A stretch of DNA of 9,948 nucleotides from assembly GCA_018699075.1 (NCBI GenBank), contig JABIPV010000198.1, positions 1 to 9,948 of the forward strand, given 5' to 3'. This DNA is from Kordiimonadaceae bacterium. Lineage in GTDB: Bacteria > Pseudomonadota > Alphaproteobacteria > Sphingomonadales > Emcibacteraceae. The notes below the pieces were generated by a model. The model did no database searches. It was not told the origin of the DNA and worked only from the letters and a program-made list of their open reading frames with translations. Of this stretch, positions 1 to 6,763 are shown piece by piece (the stretch's first letter is position 1; every line of letters begins with the position of its first letter). Position numbers and translations under genes: made by a program.

Positions 1-267
1 CATTTTGGCAATCACTTCTTTTAACTGCCCACCGACCCTAAAATTATAAAGGTGCGCTCTGGATGCTGCCTCATTCATTGCTTCTTGTGCTTTTATTGAA
101 GGACCATAAACATTTTCATTAGCGCCGCAGCGAATGGGATTGCGCATGGAAGGTTCTGTAATTGCATCAGGAAAGGTTTGCGCCACGGCCATATTTGTCG
201 CAAGTGCGCTTCCTGCGAGAAGCGAACCACCAATAAGCCATTCACGGCGAGTCAAATCTGATGTCAT
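1..267 (-). CDS. Tat-exported HisC-like PLP aminotransferase, N-terminal part (cut by window edge)
   Basis: Only the first 89 codons lie in the window; the gene continues beyond base 1. The N-terminus has a twin-arginine signal: TRREWLIGG at residues 6-14, a hydrophobic stretch, and a likely cut after AVA at about residue 29. The mature part begins with RCGANENVYGPS (46-57), which matches the opening of fold-type I aminotransferases of the histidinol-phosphate aminotransferase group (typically NENPYGPSP), followed by an Ala-rich helix and YNF. The PLP lysine lies outside the window, so activity cannot be judged. The start is supported by GAGGA (275-279) seven bases before the ATG. HisC itself is cytoplasmic; an exported version probably acts on another amino acid or amine in the periplasm, which is inference. 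It is divergent from the exported FAH-family gene. Confidence 0.8.
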   Translation of the reverse strand, partial: MTSDLTRREWLIGGSLLAGSALATNMAVAQTFPDAITEPSMRNPIRCGANENVYGPSIKAQEAMNEAASRAHLYNFRVGGQLKEVIAKM

Positions 268-274
268 TGTCTAA

Positions 275-279
275 TCCTC
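275..279 (-). promoter_or_regulatory. Ribosome binding site of the aminotransferase gene
   Basis: Read on the minus strand, GAGGA lies seven bases before the ATG at 267. It is the strongest Shine-Dalgarno match near this start and fixes the N-terminus that carries the twin-arginine signal. Confidence 0.65.
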
Positions 280-436
280 AAAAATAAATTAATCTATATC
301 TCAGCATAGTACGTTACAGTATTTTAAAACCCTGCGCACAAGTATTGATTTCATAGAATATATGTTATTTTTTAATTTTGCAGGCTTTTTTAAAACAACG
401 CGTATTAAATAATAAGGCTCAGCAATTTCTGCGCCG

Positions 437-442
437 TATAAT
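437..442 (+). promoter_or_regulatory. Possible -10 box of the FAH-family gene
   Basis: A perfect TATAAT ends 24 bases before the ATG at 467. No good -35 box is visible 16-18 bases upstream (414-419 is AAGGCT), so this is either an activator-dependent promoter or chance in AT-rich DNA. The 199-base spacer (268-466) must also hold the promoter of the divergent aminotransferase gene, for which I found no convincing boxes. Confidence 0.35.
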
Positions 443-466
443 AATAAAATTAAAAAAGGAAAAATC

Positions 467-1528
467 ATGAAGATACTCTTATCCCTTTGTATGTTCCTAG
501 TCGCCAGCATTTCCTATGCCGCGGTTCCAATTGATAAAGCTGACACCCCCTTTAAACTCAGCACTTTCGAAGCTGATGGCATAACACGCCTTGGAATGGT
601 TGTTGGCGATACAATGCTTGACATTCGTGCTGCAAGTGCAGCACTCGCATCTGCAGAAGATCTAAAATCTGTGCGTATCCCACGCAATATGCGTTCACTT
701 ATTGAAAATTATGACCGTGTAAAATCACGTCTTTATCAAATTGCCAATTATTATGGCGGCAATTCAATGGGACGTTCATTCGCGTTTAAATATGATGACG
801 TGCATTTAAAAGCACCGATTAAATACCCGTATAACCTAATGGCTGCTGCCGCGAACTATCAGGACCATTCAATGGAAATGGCACGTAGATACGGCAACCC
901 AAACCCAAAACCGGTCGATCCTGATAAAGGCACGCCAGTATTTTTTGCTAAATCCCCACGTTCAACAATTATTGATCCGGGTACAGCCTTCCCGATCCCG
1001 CCAACAGATAAAGTTTGGGATTTCGAAAATGAAATGGCCGTTATTATTGGTAAAAAAGCAAAACGCTTAACCCTCGAAAATGCCAAAGACCATGTATTTG
1101 GTTACAGCATTGTTTTCGATGTAAGTACACGCGATAATCCAGATGCACCAGAAGAGGAAGAAGAAGGTGGCTTTAATTTTGGCGTAAGTTGGTTTGAAGC
1201 GAAAAGTCGTGATAACGCAGCCCCCTTTGGTCCAGTGATCACGCCAAAAGAATTCATCGCTGACAGTGCCAACCTGCAAATCATTACCAAAGTAAACGGT
1301 GTTGAAAAGCAAAATGGTAACACAAAAGACATGATCCATAATGAAGAACGCCTTCTACGTCACGTGACATCAATCTTAACTTTATATCCAGGTGATGTGG
1401 TTATGACAGGCACACCTGCTGGCGTTGGTTCTGCACGCAATCCGCCAGAATTTCTAAAACCCGGTGATCTGGTTGAAATGACTATTGAAGGCATAGGAAC
1501 AATGATCACGCCGATTACAAAAGAATAA
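467..1528 (+). CDS. Exported fumarylacetoacetate hydrolase (FAH) family protein
   Basis: A 353-residue protein with a Sec signal peptide (residues 1-18, likely cut after SYA) and a full FAH-fold catalytic domain. Visible family motifs, in order: NYQDH (130-134) with the likely catalytic His134; PVFFAKSPRS (157-166); DFENE (185-189), two metal-binding glutamates; GYSIVFDVSTRD (212-223) with the third acidic ligand; FEAKSRDNAAPFGPVITP (243-260); and VVMTGTPAGVG (311-321). Family members cleave C-C bonds in acylpyruvates and fumarylacetoacetate, or decarboxylate or hydrate related keto acids, using Mg2+ or Mn2+; the substrate here cannot be read. An acidic loop (DAPEEEEEGG, 226-235) sits between two conserved blocks. 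Most relatives are cytoplasmic, so the signal peptide is notable. AAAAAAGGAAAAATC before the ATG gives a good ribosome site. A terminator follows. Confidence 0.9.
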   Translation: MKILLSLCMFLVASISYAAVPIDKADTPFKLSTFEADGITRLGMVVGDTMLDIRAASAALASAEDLKSVRIPRNMRSLIENYDRVKSRLYQIANYYGGNSMGRSFAFKYDDVHLKAPIKYPYNLMAAAANYQDHSMEMARRYGNPNPKPVDPDKGTPVFFAKSPRSTIIDPGTAFPIPPTDKVWDFENEMAVIIGKKAKRLTLENAKDHVFGYSIVFDVSTRDNPDAPEEEEEGGFNFGVSWFEAKSRDNAAPFGPVITPKEFIADSANLQIITKVNGVEKQNGNTKDMIHNEERLLRHVTSILTLYPGDVVMTGTPAGVGSARNPPEFLKPGDLVEMTIEGIGTMITPITKE

Positions 1529-1558
1529 ATTCAATACTTACAACCCACTAACCTTGAG

Positions 1559-1607
1559 AAATTAGTCCGCAAAGTATTTTATTTTTGCGGACAAATTTGT
1601 ACTTTTT
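1559..1607 (+). terminator. Hairpin terminator after the FAH-family gene
   Basis: GTCCGCAAA (1565-1573) and TTTGCGGAC (1584-1592) form a perfect 9-bp stem with a 10-base loop. Beyond one A-A mismatch the stem extends by AAATT (1559-1563) and AATTT (1594-1598). Five T residues follow at 1603-1607. It lies 30 bases after the stop at 1528 and separates this gene from the kinase. The T-run is short and slightly displaced, so termination may be partial. Confidence 0.75.
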
Positions 1608-1660
1608 AGGGTAACTTGCTAAATGCATTAAAATTAACTAATATTCACCCAATTATTTGA

Positions 1661-1712
1661 TCAAACAAAATAAAGACAAAAGCAATAATCAAATTTCAAA
1701 AACTTTGTTTGA
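1661..1712. repeat. Inverted repeat upstream of the kinase promoter
   Basis: TCAAACAAA (1661-1669) and TTTGTTTGA (1704-1712) are perfect 9-base inverted copies, 34 bases apart. The left copy overlaps a 10-base palindrome, TTTGATCAAA (1656-1665). Placed just upstream of the proposed -35 box, they could be a regulator site, but the DNA is very AT-rich and chance is possible. Confidence 0.4.
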
Positions 1713-1725
1713 ACTGAGTGTCTAT

Positions 1726-1754
1726 TTTAAACCCTTCCCCTAAAGGTTTATAAA
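1726..1754 (+). promoter_or_regulatory. Likely promoter of the sensor kinase gene
   Basis: TTTAAA (1726-1731) and TATAAA (1749-1754) are separated by exactly 17 bases and match the sigma-70 boxes at 4/6 and 5/6 positions. Transcription would start near 1762. That leaves almost no leader for a TTG start at 1768 but a normal one for a start at 1798. The rest of the spacer 1529-1767 holds the terminator and an inverted repeat (1661-1712). Confidence 0.45.
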
Positions 1755-1797
1755 ATATACATTTTAATTGGGTTTAGTAAATAGGGTGACACATCAA

Positions 1798-4296
1798 TTG
1801 AATGAAACAATCAAAATTAATCAAGGCCAAAGCAATAACTATAGAATAGTTACTTGGCAATTTTGGACATGTTTATTTTACCTATTATTCATGCAAATAA
1901 TTCTACTTAATTCGTCTTTTGCACAAAATGCAACCTCGTCTTCTGATCCAGATAATTATATTTTAACAGCTGAGCAACAAATATGGATTTCTGAGCATCC
2001 TACGCTGCGTGTAACTAACCAAATGGCTTGGGCACCATTTGATTTTGTACTTGGCGGGGAACCTTCAGGATATTCTATTGATTACATAAATTTAATCGCA
2101 GATAAACTTGGTTTTAAGATCGAATATGTAAATGGTTATATTTGGGACGAACTTAGTACACAGTTAAATGATAAAAACATTGATGTCACCCATAGTATAA
2201 TTCAATCATTAGAACGCGATAAATTCTTAAATTTTACAAAACCATATATCGAATTACCCGTTGGTTATTATGGTCGAACCGGTTCAGACAAAATTGAAAA
2301 AATTGAAGACCTAGCAGGTAAAAAAATAGGCGTGGTTAAAGGTTGGGCACACGCTGAAATTTATAAAAGAGAATATCCCCATTTCACATTAGTAGAACAG
2401 GAAAATATTAAAGAAGCACTGATTTCCGTATCTGCCGGCACTATTGATGTGGTCTCCGTTACATTACCCATTGCAAATTATCTAATATCAAAGAACTTTA
2501 TTCCCGGATTAGAAGTTCTAGGGCGAGAAAAATTACCTGAAATGTCAGAACAAATCCTTCTAAGGCTAGCTGTGCGAAATGATTGGCCTGAGCTTGTTAC
2601 AATATTAGAAAAAGGTATGGCCAGTATTACAGATCAAGAGTTAAGAGATTTATCGATTAAATGGCAAGACAGATATAACAGTAATAATGAAATTGAGCTT
2701 ACGCAAGATGAACGAAATTGGCTGACGCAAAATAATGTCATTAATGTTGCCGCAGATCCGACTATTTCCCCATTAGAAATCATCGAACAAAATGGAGTTA
2801 TAAGCGGCATTTCCGGTGCTTATTTAGATAAAATAGCGGAAAAATTAAATGTAAAATTTGTTTGGGCTGGCAACAGTAATTGGGAAGAAGGATTAGAAAA
2901 AATAAATTCAGGAGAAGCCGACTTAATGTCTGCTGTAGTTCCAACCCCCGAAAGACAAAAATTTCTTAACTACACTGACAATTATTTAACACTCACCAAC
3001 GTTATATTTGCCCGAGAAGGTGGAGAAATTTTTCCCACAGTAAATAGCTTGACGGGCAGAACCGTAGTACAATTAAAAGACTTTTCATTAACAAGTTTCC
3101 TACGTCAAGATTTCCCGCAATTAAATATCTTAGAAGTTAATTCTTTACCCGAAGCCTTAAGGCTCCTCGCAAATGGCGAAGTTGATGCCTATATCGGTGA
3201 TATTACAAATACATCATATTATATTGCACTGGAAGGCCTTAGCCAAATTAACGTTGTGGGCAATGCCCCTTATGCAACACAAATCGCGATGGGGATAAGG
3301 TCTGATCTACCACTTCTTGCCAGTGCTATGCAAAAAGCCATTCAATCATTCACTGAAGCTGAAAAAATTACCATTAGTGGTGATTGGCTTGCATTAAAAA
3401 TAAATCAAAAACAAGACCTTAGTCTGATATTGCAAATTATGAGTATAGCTTTCCTTATCATTGTTGCCATCCTCCTGTGGACATTCAGCTTACGCAGAGA
3501 AATCTACAGACGGCAATTAGTTGAAGAAAAGTTGTTAAAATCTCAGCATTTAGCAAGATTATCGCAAAAAGAGGCAGAAGATGCCAACCATGCAAAATCG
3601 GCTTTCCTCGCAAATATGTCACATGAAATTAGAACCCCATTAAATGCAATTATTGGTTTTTCAGAAGTCATGACTTCGGGCATTTTTGGTGAAATTACAC
3701 TATCCAAACATAAAGAATATTTGCAAGATATTACCAGTAGCGGGAAACATCTTGCTTCCGTCATAAATGATATTCTCGATTTGTCAAAAATTGAAGCTGG
3801 CAAATGGCAGCTTATCGAAAATGAGTTTAAGATGGACGAAAGTATAATTAATGCCATGAAGATGCTTGATGGAGAAGCAAAACACAAGAATATATCTCTT
3901 ACTTTTGAGAATTCTGAAGAAGAACATCCACGTACAATTATTGGCGATGCACAAGCTTTCAAACGGATTATCATCAATCTACTTTCCAATGCAGTAAAAT
4001 ATACTAGAAATAACGGTAAAATAATCTGTAAAACAGAAGTGTCCTTAGATGGTTCAATGAAAGTTATTGTAAAAGATACCGGCATAGGAATTCCGCAAGA
4101 TAAGTTGGAACAAGTTCTACTCCCCTTTGGGCAAATACTAGAAAATCACGAGCTCAACGAAGAAGGTACTGGATTAGGTCTCGCTATCGTTAAACAGCTT
4201 ACAGAAATGCACGACAGCGAATTTATCCTTAAAAGCATATTAAACAAAGGTACAACCGCCACCATCACCATACCTAAGAAAAGAGTATGTGTTTAA
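1798..4296 (+). CDS. Sensor histidine kinase with two periplasmic substrate-binding domains (BvgS/EvgS-like, without relay domains)
   Basis: A membrane sensor kinase of about 832 residues (numbering from TTG 1798). Order of parts: hydrophobic export segment (about 22-42, ending SSFAQ); first SBP_bac_3-type domain (about 54-293); second one (about 301-535), each introduced by LT.(D)E..W(I/L); one membrane helix (541-563); a short linker with no PAS domain; HisKA with FLANMSHEIRTPLN and phosphorylated His609; and HATPase_c with N box (N727, N731), DTGIGIP (760-766), F box (LPFG, about 775-778) and GTGLGL (790-795). The protein ends after the ATPase domain: no receiver, no Hpt. Known relatives bind small solutes in the Venus-flytrap domains and control kinase activity across the membrane; the ligand is unknown. 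No ATG lies near the export segment. TTG 1798 is chosen because GGTGA (1785-1789) sits eight bases before it; TTG 1768 and GTG 1786 are alternatives. No response regulator is adjacent. Confidence 0.92.
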   Translation: MNETIKINQGQSNNYRIVTWQFWTCLFYLLFMQIILLNSSFAQNATSSSDPDNYILTAEQQIWISEHPTLRVTNQMAWAPFDFVLGGEPSGYSIDYINLIADKLGFKIEYVNGYIWDELSTQLNDKNIDVTHSIIQSLERDKFLNFTKPYIELPVGYYGRTGSDKIEKIEDLAGKKIGVVKGWAHAEIYKREYPHFTLVEQENIKEALISVSAGTIDVVSVTLPIANYLISKNFIPGLEVLGREKLPEMSEQILLRLAVRNDWPELVTILEKGMASITDQELRDLSIKWQDRYNSNNEIELTQDERNWLTQNNVINVAADPTISPLEIIEQNGVISGISGAYLDKIAEKLNVKFVWAGNSNWEEGLEKINSGEADLMSAVVPTPERQKFLNYTDNYLTLTNVIFAREGGEIFPTVNSLTGRTVVQLKDFSLTSFLRQDFPQLNILEVNSLPEALRLLANGEVDAYIGDITNTSYYIALEGLSQINVVGNAPYATQIAMGIRSDLPLLASAMQKAIQSFTEAEKITISGDWLALKINQKQDLSLILQIMSIAFLIIVAILLWTFSLRREIYRRQLVEEKLLKSQHLARLSQKEAEDANHAKSAFLANMSHEIRTPLNAIIGFSEVMTSGIFGEITLSKHKEYLQDITSSGKHLASVINDILDLSKIEAGKWQLIENEFKMDESIINAMKMLDGEAKHKNISLTFENSEEEHPRTIIGDAQAFKRIIINLLSNAVKYTRNNGKIICKTEVSLDGSMKVIVKDTGIGIPQDKLEQVLLPFGQILENHELNEEGTGLGLAIVKQLTEMHDSEFILKSILNKGTTATITIPKKRVCV

Positions 4297-4312
4297 AATA
4301 CTGGCGTAATTC

Positions 4313-4318
4313 TATAAT
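4313..4318 (+). promoter_or_regulatory. Possible -10 box before the ghrA-like gene
   Basis: A perfect TATAAT lies 17 bases before the ATG at 4336, with only a poor -35 box (TGTTTA, 4290-4295). It could give the reductase gene its own promoter inside the 39-base gap, or the gene may be read from the kinase promoter; no terminator separates the two. Confidence 0.3.
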
Positions 4319-4335
4319 TTTGCTAAAGTGCTGTA

Positions 4336-5259
4336 ATGACTATACTTATTATTTTTAATCAAGCCGATGCAGAAGAGTTTCGAAATCACTTAATCGCTTT
4401 AAGTGGTTGCCCAGATGTACGTATTTGGCCTAACGTAGGCGATCCTTCTGACATTGAATGTGTAATTCTATGGAAACAGGATGAAGGACTGTTAGGTCAA
4501 TTTCCCAATCTAAAACTAATTGCATCTTACGGTGCCGGGGTTGAAAACATATTATATGACACCTCCATACCCGATGGGGTACCGGTCACTCGCTTCGTTG
4601 ATGATACATTATCAGACCAAATGGCAGAATTTGTTTTGGCTGCCATTTTAAATCATCGTCTTCATATTACTCATTACCGCGAACTCCAAGCCGCAAGCCA
4701 CTGGAGACCGGGTTATTTCCTTAAAGGGAAAAAAGTAACCATTTTAGGTATGGGCGAACTTGGTAACTGTACAGCAACGCTGCTAACTACAAATGGATAT
4801 AAAGTTTCCGGTTGGAGCCGAACTGAGAAAAACATTGTAAATGTTAAAAGCTATTTCGGTGATGATCAATTAAATATTTCACTGAAAGACGCAGATTATG
4901 TAATTTGCCTGCTGCCCCTTACCCCAGCGACCACACATATACTTAATTCTGATTTATTCAAAACCATGAAGACTGGTGCTTATTTGATCAATGTGGGACG
5001 CGGAGATCATTTAAATGAAGATGATTTGCTTGATGCCCTTTATAAAGAACAGATATCAGGGGCATTGCTAGATGTTTTTAGTACCGAACCATTACCTGAT
5101 GATCATCCTTTTTGGCGTCATCCTAAAATCCATATCACACCCCATATTTCAAGCCCTACTGACAAGGTTCAAGTGGCAATTCAAATACTGGAAAATTATA
5201 AACGTATGAAAGCTGGCCAATCACTGATTAATCAGGTTGATCCAAAAAGGTCATATTAG
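4336..5259 (+). CDS. ghrA: GhrA-like 2-hydroxyacid dehydrogenase (glyoxylate/hydroxypyruvate reductase A type)
   Basis: A 307-residue cytoplasmic enzyme of the D-isomer-specific 2-hydroxyacid dehydrogenase family. Its length (E. coli GhrA is 312), the SHW.P stretch (121-125), the WSRT motif (160-163) and the C-terminal QVDPKRSY resemble E. coli GhrA closely. The Rossmann motif is ILGMGELG (136-143). The catalytic triad is present: Arg222 in VGRGD, Glu251 in DVFSTEPLP and His270 in TPHIS. GhrA reduces glyoxylate and hydroxypyruvate with NADPH; the WSR stretch after the second strand is consistent with NADP preference, which is inference. No clear Shine-Dalgarno precedes the ATG. The gene lies 39 bases after the kinase on the same strand, so the kinase and reductase may be co-transcribed. 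The exact substrate could be another 2-oxoacid. Confidence 0.87.
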   Translation: MTILIIFNQADAEEFRNHLIALSGCPDVRIWPNVGDPSDIECVILWKQDEGLLGQFPNLKLIASYGAGVENILYDTSIPDGVPVTRFVDDTLSDQMAEFVLAAILNHRLHITHYRELQAASHWRPGYFLKGKKVTILGMGELGNCTATLLTTNGYKVSGWSRTEKNIVNVKSYFGDDQLNISLKDADYVICLLPLTPATTHILNSDLFKTMKTGAYLINVGRGDHLNEDDLLDALYKEQISGALLDVFSTEPLPDDHPFWRHPKIHITPHISSPTDKVQVAIQILENYKRMKAGQSLINQVDPKRSY

Positions 5260-5266
5260 TTTTAAT
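5237..5266 (+). promoter_or_regulatory. Likely efp promoter overlapping the ghrA stop codon
   Basis: TTGATC (5237-5242) and TTTAAT (5261-5266), with an 18-base spacer, match sigma-70 boxes at 4/6 and 5/6 positions. The promoter overlaps the TAG at 5257-5259. Transcription from about 5273 would give a leader of about 70 bases that contains the hairpin at 5303-5323. A second, weaker pair (TTGCAT 5272-5277, TAATTT 5295-5300) is less likely. Confidence 0.42.
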
Positions 5267-5302
5267 AAACATTGCATAGATGTACCTGAGGTGTTAATTT
5301 CC

Positions 5303-5329
5303 GCCAAATTTAAAATATTTGGCTCTTTT
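5303..5329 (+). terminator. Terminator-like hairpin just before the efp ribosome site
   Basis: GCCAAAT (5303-5309) and ATTTGGC (5317-5323) form a 7-bp stem with a 7-base loop, followed by TCTTTT (5324-5329). The efp ribosome site AAAGGTGA starts at 5331. It may end transcripts coming from ghrA, or act as an attenuator or stability element in the efp leader. The stem is short, with only three G-C pairs. Confidence 0.45.
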
Positions 5330-5342
5330 AAAAGGTGAAATC

Positions 5343-5906
5343 ATGAAAGTACCCGGCAATACTATTCGCCCCGGCAATGTTGTTGAACATCAAGGTGGTA
5401 TTTGGATCGCGGTTAAAATCGCCCATACCCAGCCTGGAAAAGGCGGCGCTTACTTACAAGTTGAACTTAAAAACCTGCTTGATGGCCGTAAACTTAATGA
5501 ACGTTTCCGTTCATCAGAAAAAGTTGACAAAATCCGCCTAGAGCAAAATAACAATACATTTCTTTTTGCTGCTGACGACATGTATACTTTCATGGATGCC
5601 GTAAGTTACGAACAAATTGAAATTTCCTCTGAATTTCTTGGTGACAAAGCCCTTTACCTGCAAGACGGTATGGAAGTAATTGTTGAAAGTTATGAAGGCA
5701 AGCCAATTGGCGTAGAACTTCCTAAAACCGTTGAACTTACTGTTATGGAAACAGAGCCCGCAGTTAAAGGTCAAACGCAAAAATCATCCAATAAGCCGGC
5801 AACCATGAATAATGGCATGCGGGTTATGGTCCCCACTTTCATCAACCAAGATGATGTAATCATAGTATATACCGAAGACGGCACCTACGCTGAACGCGCA
5901 AAATAA
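5343..5906 (+). CDS. efp: Elongation factor P
   Basis: A 187-residue protein with the standard EF-P length (E. coli 188). EF-P binds between the P and E sites of the ribosome and rescues stalling at proline runs. The N-terminal KOW-like domain carries the loop HTQPGKGGAY (28-37) with Lys33 at the tip, the residue equivalent to E. coli Lys34 that is beta-lysylated when EpmA/EpmB are present; neither enzyme is in this window. The two following OB domains are visible, including the family stretches VELKNLLDGRKLNERFRSSE (39-58), YLQDGMEV and a C-terminal MVPTFI.....I.V.T.DGTY. The frame is open further upstream to a TTG at 5319, but that TTG lies in the leader hairpin. ATG 5343 has AAAGGTGA (5331-5338) and gives the family N-terminus. 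The suhB-like gene follows after 23 bases. Confidence 0.97.
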   Translation: MKVPGNTIRPGNVVEHQGGIWIAVKIAHTQPGKGGAYLQVELKNLLDGRKLNERFRSSEKVDKIRLEQNNNTFLFAADDMYTFMDAVSYEQIEISSEFLGDKALYLQDGMEVIVESYEGKPIGVELPKTVELTVMETEPAVKGQTQKSSNKPATMNNGMRVMVPTFINQDDVIIVYTEDGTYAERAK

Positions 5907-5929
5907 AGATTTAAGTAGAAAGTAAGAAA

Positions 5930-6751
5930 ATGGCCCTTCAATCAGCGATCATTAATGTCATGGAAAAAGCCGTTAAAAAGGCATCCATTAGACTAGTCCG
6001 CGATTTTAACGAAGTAGAACATCTGCAAGTATCCCGTAAAGGCCCTGCTGATTTCGTTTCACGTGCTGACGTTCGCACCGAAAGAACAATCGTTGAAGAA
6101 TTAAAAGTTGCCCGTCCCGGTTTCGGCTTTATCCTTGAAGAAGGTGAAGACACCCCGCCTGAAGATGCAACTAAAGGTACATGGATCATTGATCCGATCG
6201 ACGGCACAACAAACTTTTTGCATAGTATTCCTCATTTTGCTATTTCAGTAGCACTTGAAAAAGAAGGCGAAATCGTTGCAGGAATTGTTTATAATCCGGT
6301 CACAGATGAATTATTCTGGGCAGAAAAAGGCCGCGGTGCCTTTGTAGGCAATCGTAAACTTACTGTTTCATCACGTAAAAACCTTGATGATTGTGTACTT
6401 GCAACAGGTATTCCGTTCATGGGCAAACCCAACCTTGGAACATTCCCTGCGCAACTTGATACCATTATGCCAAAAGTAGCGGGCATTCGTCGTTTTGGCT
6501 CTGCTGCCCTTGATTTGGCTTTCGTTGCAGCTGGTCGTTATGACGGTTTTTGGGAAGAAAACCTTCAACCATGGGACATTGCAGCCGGTATTTTAATTGT
6601 TCGCGAAGCCCGCGGAATGGTGAGCGAATTTGATGGCCGTGCAAAAGTTATGCAAACAGGTCAAATTCTTGCCACAAACGGTTCTATACATGGTAGTGTA
6701 ACAAGATTACTATCAGAGGCTCGTAAAATTAACAGAGCTAAACAAATATAA
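5930..6751 (+). CDS. suhB: Inositol monophosphatase family protein (SuhB-like)
   Basis: A 273-residue cytoplasmic, Mg2+-dependent, Li+-sensitive-type sugar or inositol phosphatase. All family metal ligands are visible: Glu70-Glu71 in FILEEGE, Asp88 and Asp91 in WIIDPIDGTTNF (85-96), and Asp216 in QPWDIAAG (213-220). The PHFAISVAL (101-109) and RRFGSAALDLAFVAAGRYDG (187-206) stretches are also typical. Family members hydrolyse inositol-1-phosphate and related phosphates; E. coli SuhB also takes part in rRNA antitermination, but whether this protein does cannot be read. It lies 23 bases after efp, an order I recall as common in Alphaproteobacteria, and 12 bases before the OmpA-like gene, so the three are probably one operon. 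The ribosome site is weak (AGTAAGAAA before the ATG), which suggests translation linked to efp. Confidence 0.94.
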   Translation: MALQSAIINVMEKAVKKASIRLVRDFNEVEHLQVSRKGPADFVSRADVRTERTIVEELKVARPGFGFILEEGEDTPPEDATKGTWIIDPIDGTTNFLHSIPHFAISVALEKEGEIVAGIVYNPVTDELFWAEKGRGAFVGNRKLTVSSRKNLDDCVLATGIPFMGKPNLGTFPAQLDTIMPKVAGIRRFGSAALDLAFVAAGRYDGFWEENLQPWDIAAGILIVREARGMVSEFDGRAKVMQTGQILATNGSIHGSVTRLLSEARKINRAKQI

Positions 6752-6763
6752 TGCAGTAACCAC

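Noticed and set aside
859..1339. Overlapping minus-strand open frames within the FAH-family gene
   Set aside because: They are opposite conserved FAH motifs, have no recognisable features and overlap each other in different frames.
1802..1849. Short reading frame encoding MKQSKLIKAKAITIE as a leader peptide
   Set aside because: The usable ribosome site is about 12 bases away, and the frame lies inside the kinase coding region; I treat it as a clue about the kinase start rather than a gene.
3543..4085. Antisense open frame of 180 codons within the kinase gene
   Set aside because: It lies opposite the conserved HisKA and ATPase domains, has no ribosome site or recognisable domain, and is explained by the codon pattern of the plus-strand gene.
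4297..4335. Terminator between the kinase and the ghrA-like gene
   Set aside because: No stem of useful length is visible in the 39 bases; the two genes may be co-transcribed.
5319..5342. Extension of EF-P to an in-frame TTG at 5319
   Set aside because: The TTG lies inside the leader hairpin without a ribosome site, the added residues are not typical of EF-P, and ATG 5343 has a good ribosome site and gives the family length.
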